A stretch of DNA of 64,000 nt, from the NCBI RefSeq assembly GCF_014235765.1, contig NZ_JACMYH010000002.1:434001-498000 (forward strand), written 5' to 3'. The notes under the pieces are model-generated. The model saw nothing but the letters and a program-made list of their open reading frames with translations. It was not told the DNA's origin and made no database searches. Origin of the DNA: Pseudomonas baltica. GTDB lineage: Bacteria > Pseudomonadota > Gammaproteobacteria > Pseudomonadales > Pseudomonadaceae. A program made the position numbers and the translations under genes. Shown one piece after another: positions 57,006 through 64,000 of the stretch (position 1 is the stretch's first letter; every line of letters begins with the position of its first letter).

Positions 57006-57590
57006 GTGTCGCCTGCGAACGGCCCCGCCAGTGGCTTGACCGATAGCCAGCCGTGCATTCGCCTGGCTGATGAGCGTTTCGACGACTACGTGCTGGGCGC
57101 CGATTTCAGTGCCCAGGTCTGTGGCTATGTATCCCCCGTGTTCAACCAGCCAGTCGCCCAATGGCCGCTCAGGACGGTGCGTGTCTATCGCAAGGACTAC
57201 GGCATAGACCCTGCCGAGTTCGCCCGCTATCGCCAACCCGAGGCCGGCGGTGCCATCTTCGTGGCGTGGCTCGGTGAGCAGGCCGTCGGTCATGTGGTGG
57301 TCAGCCGTCACTGGAACAACCTTGCCTATGTCGACGAGCTGGCGGTCGATGCGTTGGCGCGCGGGCAGGGCGTGGCCAAGGCGCTGCTCGATGTGGTGCG
57401 TTTCTGGGCGGTCAAGCAGGGTCTGCCAGGCATCATGCTGGAAACCCAGAACAACAACCTGCCAGCGTGCCGGCTGTACGAGCGCTGTGGTTTCAGGCTG
57501 GGTGGCATCGACTACCTGCGCTATCAAGCCATCGATGCGGCCAGCCACGAAACGGCGCTGTTCTGGTACACGTTATTCGCGGACGGGTGA
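57006..57590 (+). CDS. GNAT-family N-acetyltransferase
   Basis: Protein of 194 residues starting at GTG, 6 bases after dnaQ stops, so likely co-transcribed. Acetyl-CoA-binding core: YVDELAVDALARGQGVAKAL (~105-124) and the late motif NNLPACRLYERCGFRLGG (~155). The substrate is not evident. The last 18 bases overlap the end of the convergent LysR gene. Confidence 0.82.
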   Translation: MSPANGPASGLTDSQPCIRLADERFDDYVLGADFSAQVCGYVSPVFNQPVAQWPLRTVRVYRKDYGIDPAEFARYRQPEAGGAIFVAWLGEQAVGHVVVSRHWNNLAYVDELAVDALARGQGVAKALLDVVRFWAVKQGLPGIMLETQNNNLPACRLYERCGFRLGGIDYLRYQAIDAASHETALFWYTLFADG

Positions 57591-58475
57591 GAGCAACGTC
57601 TGCGCGTTGTGCGCGATGATTTCGAGCAGGGTCTTTTCCGCCGCGCAAACCGATGCCTCACTGCGCGTAAGAGCATAGAGAGTGACCGGCACGGCGGGTG
57701 ACAGCGGACACGTATCCAGCCCCTGGGCACGCGCACCCGCTGCGGTAAAAGGATCGACGATGGCCAGCCCTTCGCCGGCCTCGACCATGCTGCGCATCAT
57801 CTGGTAGGTCTGCACGCGAGTCTGGATGCGTGGGGGCGGATTCAGCGCTTGAAGCTTGTGTTCCAGCACCAGGCTTAGCGGGTCTTCCCCCTCCAGACCG
57901 ATCATTGCCTGTCCCGCCAGTTCATGCAGTGCGATGTAGCGATGCTTGGGGGAGAGCCAGCCTTGAGGGGCGAGCAACTGCAGTTTGCCTTCGGCCAGCA
58001 CCTGGCTGGTAATGGACGCGTGCTTGGGACTGTGCAGGCTCAGGCCGACGTCGGTCTGCTGCAGCAACAGGCTGCGCACCATGGCATCGGTATTCTGCAC
58101 ACCCAGCGTGCACGGGGTTTCACGAAAGCGTCGGCGCAGGGCAGCGATGCTCTGCGGCAGCAACTGGTGGGCCAGGGACGCTGTGCACACCACGTGCAGT
58201 CCGGGATCCTGATGCTCGCGCAGGCTGTCGGCCAGGCGTTGCAGGCGGTCCGCCTGAGTTTGCACGTTGGCGATGGCAGCCTGCATGCGCAGGGTTTCCG
58301 GGGTCGGCTGGAACCTCCCACGGGCCCGCGCAAACAGCAGGAAGCCCAGCTTTCGCTCGGCGTCCTGCAAGTTCTGTTCGAGGGTCTGCACGGGAAGGTC
58401 GAGCATTTGCGCAGCGCTCTTGAGTTCGCCGGTCTGGCAGAGCGCCTGGATGATTTCGATATGGCGCAGTCTCAT
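57573..58475 (-). CDS. LysR-family transcriptional regulator
   Basis: Protein of 300 residues. N-terminal winged helix: MRLRHIEIIQALCQTGELKS, then AAQMLDLPVQTLEQNLQDAE and KLGFLLFARARGRFQPT; the recognition-helix region is somewhat divergent from the usual AxxLxxSQPAxS pattern. The C-terminal effector domain is LysR-substrate type (GLHVVCTASLAHQLLPQSIA ... EAGEGLAIVDPFTA). No obvious adjacent target gene; it overlaps the GNAT gene tail by 18 bases. Regulated genes unknown. Confidence 0.85.
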   Translation of the reverse strand: MRLRHIEIIQALCQTGELKSAAQMLDLPVQTLEQNLQDAERKLGFLLFARARGRFQPTPETLRMQAAIANVQTQADRLQRLADSLREHQDPGLHVVCTASLAHQLLPQSIAALRRRFRETPCTLGVQNTDAMVRSLLLQQTDVGLSLHSPKHASITSQVLAEGKLQLLAPQGWLSPKHRYIALHELAGQAMIGLEGEDPLSLVLEHKLQALNPPPRIQTRVQTYQMMRSMVEAGEGLAIVDPFTAAGARAQGLDTCPLSPAVPVTLYALTRSEASVCAAEKTLLEIIAHNAQTLLSPVRE

Positions 58476-58536
58476 GCGCGTTCCCTACCGGCTAACAACG
58501 CGGGGGGCGTGTCAGCGTTAATGGGTGCACGGACAG

Positions 58537-58746
58537 TCAAGGGATTCGGATGATTTCCACGCCGCTCTGTACCAGTTGGAAACGGTCGTCGCCCAAGTGG
58601 TTGACTCGATCGCCGATGGCCAGCTTGTAGGTACGGGTCGGCGCACTGCCTTCGACCGCCGGGGTCGACTCCTGAAACTCATGCACCGGATAGATACGAC
58701 CTTCCGCATCGCGTGCATGAAATTGCCCAACCAGGACTACCGCCAT
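58537..58746 (-). CDS. Small protein of unknown function (69 residues)
   Basis: Protein of 69 residues starting MAVVLVGQFHARDAEGRIYP, with AGAGGTTGG as a ribosome site upstream. The sequence is soluble, with no membrane segment or signal; it looks like a small beta-rich fold (RIYPVHEFQE, RTYKLAIGDRVNHLGDDRFQ, VEIIRIP). I recognise no family. Base composition and codon use match neighbouring genes, and the frame uses mostly G/C third positions, which supports real coding. The open frame extends upstream, but a start at 58746 gives a sensible leader. Confidence 0.65.
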   Translation of the reverse strand: MAVVLVGQFHARDAEGRIYPVHEFQESTPAVEGSAPTRTYKLAIGDRVNHLGDDRFQLVQSGVEIIRIP

Positions 58747-58921
58747 TTTAGTTCCAACCTCTGAAGAATTTTGCGTGTATCTCGCTGGCACTGTAGACCC
58801 CTGTTTATTCAGGTAGTTTTGCCTGCGAGAAAAAATAGTGCGAGCGCCTGACCGATGGCGGACAAACCGGGCCAAGTCATCTATAACTAGCCCTCGGTTC
58901 ATTCATCACAGGGGTACAGGC

Positions 58922-59473
58922 ATGAGCAAGGTCTATTCGGTTGCGGTACTGGTCGGCAGCCTCAGAAAAGAGTCGATCAACCGCAAGGTGGCGCTGGCGC
59001 TGCAGGCCATGGCACCTGACAACCTGACGTTGAAAATCGTGGAGATCGGCGATTTGCCGCTCTACAACGAAGACATCGATGTCACCCCACCCGCTGCTTA
59101 TACCACCTTTCGCCAGGCGTTGGGCGAAGCCGATGCGGTGCTGTTCGTCACCCCCGAGTACAACCGCTCGGTGCCCGCACCGTTGAAAAACGCGATCGAC
59201 GTGGGCTCGCGCCCTTACGGCCAAAGCCACTTCACTGGCAAGCCGGGCGCGGTCATCAGCGTCTCGCCCGGTGCGGTAGGCGGCTTTGGCGCCAACCAGC
59301 ATCTGCGCCAGTGCATGGTGTTCCTCGACGTGGCAATGATGCAGCAGCCCGAAGCGTACCTGGGTCACGCAGGTGGGCTGTTCGACGAGAACGGTCAGGT
59401 GGTGGAGAAGAGCCGGCCGTTCCTGCAGGGTTTCATCGACGGCTTCGGCAAGTGGGTGGCCCGCGTGGGTTGA
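58922..59473 (+). CDS. NAD(P)H-dependent FMN reductase (quinone/chromate reductase type)
   Basis: Protein of 183 residues, start ATG 58922 (MSKVYSVAVLVGSLRKESIN). Flavodoxin-like fold with FMN phosphate loop GSLRKESINRK (~11-21) and the family motif VTPEYNRSVPAPLKNAIDVG (~77-96). It resembles ChrR/YieF proteins that reduce quinones, and chromate gratuitously, protecting from oxidative stress. Stands alone, divergent from the small protein gene. Confidence 0.88.
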   Translation: MSKVYSVAVLVGSLRKESINRKVALALQAMAPDNLTLKIVEIGDLPLYNEDIDVTPPAAYTTFRQALGEADAVLFVTPEYNRSVPAPLKNAIDVGSRPYGQSHFTGKPGAVISVSPGAVGGFGANQHLRQCMVFLDVAMMQQPEAYLGHAGGLFDENGQVVEKSRPFLQGFIDGFGKWVARVG

Positions 59474-59586
59474 TGTTGCGCCCGGAGAATTTTGGTCGAT
59501 GCGCTTGCGATGGGCAGGTAAACTGCGCCGCAACGCGCGGGCTGCAGTCGCCTGCGCATGGGTCGAGCGAACAAGAGAGCGGGTAA

Positions 59587-60291
59587 ATGGGCGCACAGTG
59601 GAAAGCTAAACATCGCGAAGCAGCAGCCAACGCCAAGGGGCGGATCTTCGGCAAGCTGTCCAAGGAAATTTCGATCGCGGCGCGTTCCGGTACCGATCCG
59701 GACACCAACGCCCGCCTGCGGTTGGTGATCGAACAGGCCAAGAAGGCCTCGATGACCCGCGAGACGCTGGAGCGTGCCATCAAGAAGGGCGCCGGCGTAG
59801 GCGACGACGCGGTCAACTACACATTGGTCAAGTACGAAGGCTTTGCCCCGCACCAGGTGCCGGTCATCGTCGAGTGCCTGACCGACAACGTCAACCGCAC
59901 CGTTTCGCAGATTCGCGTGCTGTTTCGCAAGGGCACCCTGGGCGCCGAGGGTTCGGTCTCTTGGGATTTCCATCACTACGGCATGATCGAAGCAACGCCT
60001 GATTCGGCCGACGTCGATGCCGAGGAAGCGGCCATCGAGGCCGGTGCGCAGGAGGTCGAGGAGGGCGACGAGGGCGCGTTCCTGTTCCTGACCGAAACCA
60101 CCGATCTGGACGCGGTGTGCAAGGCGCTGCCGGGGCAGGGTTTTACGGTGGTGTCGGCGAAGATCGGCTACGTGCCGAAAAACCCGGTGACGCTGGATGA
60201 CGCCGCGCAGTTGGCCGAGGTGGAAGACTTCCTCGACGCCATCGACGGCAACGACGACGTGCAAAACGTCTACGTCGGCCTAGCCGGCTGA
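59587..60291 (+). CDS. YebC/PmpR-family protein, YeeN-like paralogue
   Basis: Protein of 234 residues beginning [20 protein letters not shown]. Family motif [21 protein letters not shown] (given here in part) and [20 protein letters not shown]. The N-terminus differs from standard YebC (MAGHSKWANIKHRK), placing it in the shorter-branch YeeN-type group. YebC-family proteins have been called transcription regulators (PmpR) and more recently linked to relief of ribosome stalling at proline runs. Which applies here is unknown. An acidic stretch ([19 protein letters not shown]) lies near residue 155. Confidence 0.85.
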   Translation: MGAQWKAKHREAAANAKGRIFGKLSKEISIAARSGTDPDTNARLRLVIEQAKKASMTRETLERAIKKGAGVGDDAVNYTLVKYEGFAPHQVPVIVECLTDNVNRTVSQIRVLFRKGTLGAEGSVSWDFHHYGMIEATPDSADVDAEEAAIEAGAQEVEEGDEGAFLFLTETTDLDAVCKALPGQGFTVVSAKIGYVPKNPVTLDDAAQLAEVEDFLDAIDGNDDVQNVYVGLAG

Positions 60292-60342
60292 TCGGTAACC
60301 GCGTCCGGGTACATCGCGCTGTGACAGCTGGATTGTAGAAAC

Positions 60343-60568
60343 CGCCGACGCGGCTTGCGCCGCTGCTACAGGGGTTGTGCGCGCGCGGTGTTCCGGGTTT
60401 GCGCTGCCTGTGTAGCAGCGGCGCGAGCCGCGTCCGGGTTCGCCGCGGTGCGTCAGGCAGAGTGCGCAGGCCGCCGACGCGGCTTGCGCCGCTGCTACAG
60501 GGGTTGTGTGCGCGCGGTGTACCGGGTTGGCGCCGCCCGTGTAGCAGCGGCGCGAGCCGCGTCCGGGG
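60343..60568. repeat. Second REP-type element: two 128-bp units with inverted arms
   Basis: The unit starting CCGCCGACGCGGCTTGCGCC at 60343 recurs at 60471, period 128. Each unit has a left arm CGACGCGGCTTGCGCCGCTG and a right arm GTAGCAGCGGCGCGAGCCGC that can pair, separated by 40-45 bases with GTGCGCGCGGTGT. The core (GTAGCAGCGG..GCCGCGTC) is related to, but different from, the GTAGGAGCGG REP elsewhere in the window. Fills the 301-bp gap between yebC-like and the LRR-kinase gene. Confidence 0.88.
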
Positions 60569-60592
60569 TCACTCGGGCGCGTCGGGGATACC

Positions 60593-61879
60593 TCAGGTAC
60601 CCAGGCGCTGGGTGACTTGCGCGAAGCTGGGGCGGGCCAGCACTTGGGGCTGGACGCACTCGCGTTGCAAGGCCCACAAGCCGTCGTCGGTTTCAGTGCA
60701 GCGCGTCAGCAGCTCCTCGAGCAGCAAACCGAAGGCGCGAACTTCGATCCGCTCCAGCGCTTGCGATACCTCGCCATCGTCGCCGGGGTAGAACGAGGCG
60801 CCGCCGAAATCGCCGAACAGGCATTCGCCACTGTCGCGCCACAGCACGTTGTGGGCGTAGAAGTCCCCATGGTTGATCCCGCGCGCATGCAGATGGGCGC
60901 CGACTCCGGCCATACCCCGCAGCAGGCGCAACAGGGCATCGCGATCAATGGCGAAATCGGCCGAGTAGATGTCGCGCGTGCAAGAAGCCAGGCTGGGCGG
61001 ACCCGCCAGGTTGGCGAACGACTGATCGATCAGCGCCATGACCAGCCCCGCAGTGCCGTCGGGATGCCCGCTCAAGCGTCCCAGCACCTCGATCAACTGC
61101 GGATGTTCGCCCGCAGCCATGCACGCATTCATCTCGTTGACCGGCGAGCCATCGCTGGTCATCGCGCCCTTGTACAGCTTTACCGCCACCGGCTGCCCGC
61201 TTTCCAGGTGTGCACGATAGATGATGCCCGAAGCCCCTTCGCCCAGACGCTCGTCCAGGCGCAGGTCGCTCCAGGCGATGTGCCCGCGTGTGCCCTCGCT
61301 GTGGGGTGTGGTGAAGGCTTCGCTCATGGGGTTCCCGGCATACGCCAGCCAGGCCAGCCGTGGCAGGCGCAGCAGCCAGTCGGGCAAGGCCGGCAGGCGG
61401 TTCGCCGACAGCCGCAGCAGCTCGAGGTTTTCCAGCTGGGCCAGCCGCTCGGGCAAGGCCTGCAGACGGTTGCCCGAGAGCATCAGTTTCTGCAGGTGCA
61501 GGCAGTCACCCAGCGCGTCGGGCAAACGCTCGATGCGGTTGTCGGTGAGAATCAGCCAGCGCAGCTGTGGCGGCAGCGCCTGCGCAGGTACGTGTTCGAT
61601 CCGGTTGGCCTTGAAGCCGACCATGCTCAACTGCGGGCAGCGACCGATGCAGGCGGGCAGCTCGGTGAACGGATTGTCCGAGCAGAACAGTACCTTGAGC
61701 TTGTGCAGCCGGTGCAGGTCATCCGGTAGCCGGGTCAGGGCGTTGCCGCTGAGGTTGAGCACCTCCAGGCTGTCGGCCAGGGTGAAGATGGCCTGGGGAA
61801 ATTCGGTCAGGCCGCAGGCCAGGTCCAGGCGGGTGGCGCCAGCCAAATGGCCGGCTTCGAGCAGCTCGAGGGTATTCAT
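60593..61879 (-). CDS. Leucine-rich-repeat protein kinase (cytoplasmic, Hanks type)
   Basis: Protein of 428 residues, start ATG 61879 (MNTLELLEAGHLAGATRL). Residues ~18-185 form about seven leucine-rich repeats of the LxxLxLSxNxLxxLP kind (for example LNLSGNALTRLPDDL, LMLSGNRLQALPERL). Residues ~205-428 are a eukaryote-like kinase: Gly loop LGEGASGIIY (212-221), Lys234 in VAVKLYK, catalytic loop HGDFYAHN (337-344) with Asp339, and GDFG with Asp357. No signal peptide or membrane helix. Partner and substrate unknown; the repeats could recognise a protein ligand. Divergent from the acyl-CoA synthetase gene. Confidence 0.87.
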   Translation of the reverse strand: MNTLELLEAGHLAGATRLDLACGLTEFPQAIFTLADSLEVLNLSGNALTRLPDDLHRLHKLKVLFCSDNPFTELPACIGRCPQLSMVGFKANRIEHVPAQALPPQLRWLILTDNRIERLPDALGDCLHLQKLMLSGNRLQALPERLAQLENLELLRLSANRLPALPDWLLRLPRLAWLAYAGNPMSEAFTTPHSEGTRGHIAWSDLRLDERLGEGASGIIYRAHLESGQPVAVKLYKGAMTSDGSPVNEMNACMAAGEHPQLIEVLGRLSGHPDGTAGLVMALIDQSFANLAGPPSLASCTRDIYSADFAIDRDALLRLLRGMAGVGAHLHARGINHGDFYAHNVLWRDSGECLFGDFGGASFYPGDDGEVSQALERIEVRAFGLLLEELLTRCTETDDGLWALQRECVQPQVLARPSFAQVTQRLGT

Positions 61880-62036
61880 GGGACAACCGTCATCAAGGAA
61901 ATCGCGGTGGCCATCATAGCGGTTCGTGCGCGCCACGCCACGTTCGACGTTCGACCTTGGTCGGCTGGCAGCTCGGCCAACCCCAGCCATACTCAACGCT
62001 CGCCCTTCAATAACAACAATCCAGGGTTGGCTACCG

Positions 62037-63914
<1,878 letters not shown>

Positions 63915-63925
63915 GTGAGGACGAG

Positions 63926-64000
63926 CTACCGGCGCGGTGGCTCGCCCAGCATGGTCAGCTGCCCCAATCGACTGCGTGTGCGCATCAGGTCGATGACCGA
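63926..64000 (-). CDS. 3' end of an unidentified gene (continues beyond window)
   Basis: On the minus strand the last 75 bases form an open frame ending in TAG, reading SVIDLMRTRSRLGQLTML before the final residues. The 24 residues are too few to identify a family. The codon bias towards G/C at third positions and the position 11 bases after the convergent prpE-like stop support a real coding end. Confidence 0.45.
   Translation of the reverse strand, partial: SVIDLMRTRSRLGQLTMLGEPPRR

Overview
This 64 kb window is chromosomal DNA of a fluorescent pseudomonad, most likely of the Pseudomonas putida group. The evidence is the sigX-oprF pair, the tig-clpP-clpX-lon-hupB-ppiD block, high GC content with strong GC bias at third codon positions, and several REP elements of the GTAGGAGCGG...GGCCGCGAA type between genes. 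I see no prophage, insertion sequence, CRISPR array, rRNA operon or integrative element. Most genes are core housekeeping genes with a few metabolic and regulatory insertions. Everything is inferred from the sequence by eye; no database search was run.

Layout. 1-7.2 kb: the end of sigX, oprF (major porin), pyrD, rmf (ribosome hibernation), rlmKL (23S rRNA methyltransferase) and dacB (PBP4). 7.4-10.9 kb: a MarR repressor with an EmrA/EmrB-type efflux pair behind a palindromic operator. 10.9-15.5 kb: lpxH-ppiB, divergent from glnS-cysS. 15.7-22.2 kb: a seven-gene, tightly overlapping catabolic operon on the minus strand. It combines a polyamine/opine-type ABC importer with a three-subunit flavin/Fe-S dehydrogenase of the opine oxidase/HcnABC family, faced by an IclR regulator. 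23.1-31.2 kb: an AcoR-type sigma-54 activator divergent from a six-gene ABC importer resembling the rhizobial glycerol transporter (two ATPases, two permeases, a DUF2160 membrane protein and a large binding protein). A repeat array and a sigma-54 promoter lie between activator and transporter.

31.5-44 kb: folD, a tRNA-Arg/His/Leu operon, an orphan bacteriophytochrome kinase, then the proteostasis block tig-clpP-clpX-lon-hupB-ppiD with candidate heat-shock promoters before clpX and lon. 44-52.4 kb: fabI and a yej-type oligopeptide importer with two tandem binding proteins. 52.5-57 kb: mltD, gloB, a SAM methyltransferase coupled to rnhA, and dnaQ. 57-64 kb: a GNAT acetyltransferase, a LysR regulator, a 69-residue unknown protein, an FMN reductase, a YeeN-like YebC paralogue, a leucine-rich-repeat protein kinase, a PrpE-like acyl-CoA synthetase and the tail of one unidentified gene.

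The points most worth following up are: (a) complementary defects in the two ATPases of the glycerol-type transporter, predicting one canonical and one degenerate ATP site; (b) helically phased TTGTTCA repeats upstream of a sigma-54 promoter; (c) the translationally coupled dehydrogenase/importer operon of unknown substrate; (d) the soluble LRR-kinase; (e) hairpins and a compositionally odd open stretch between rmf and rlmKL.
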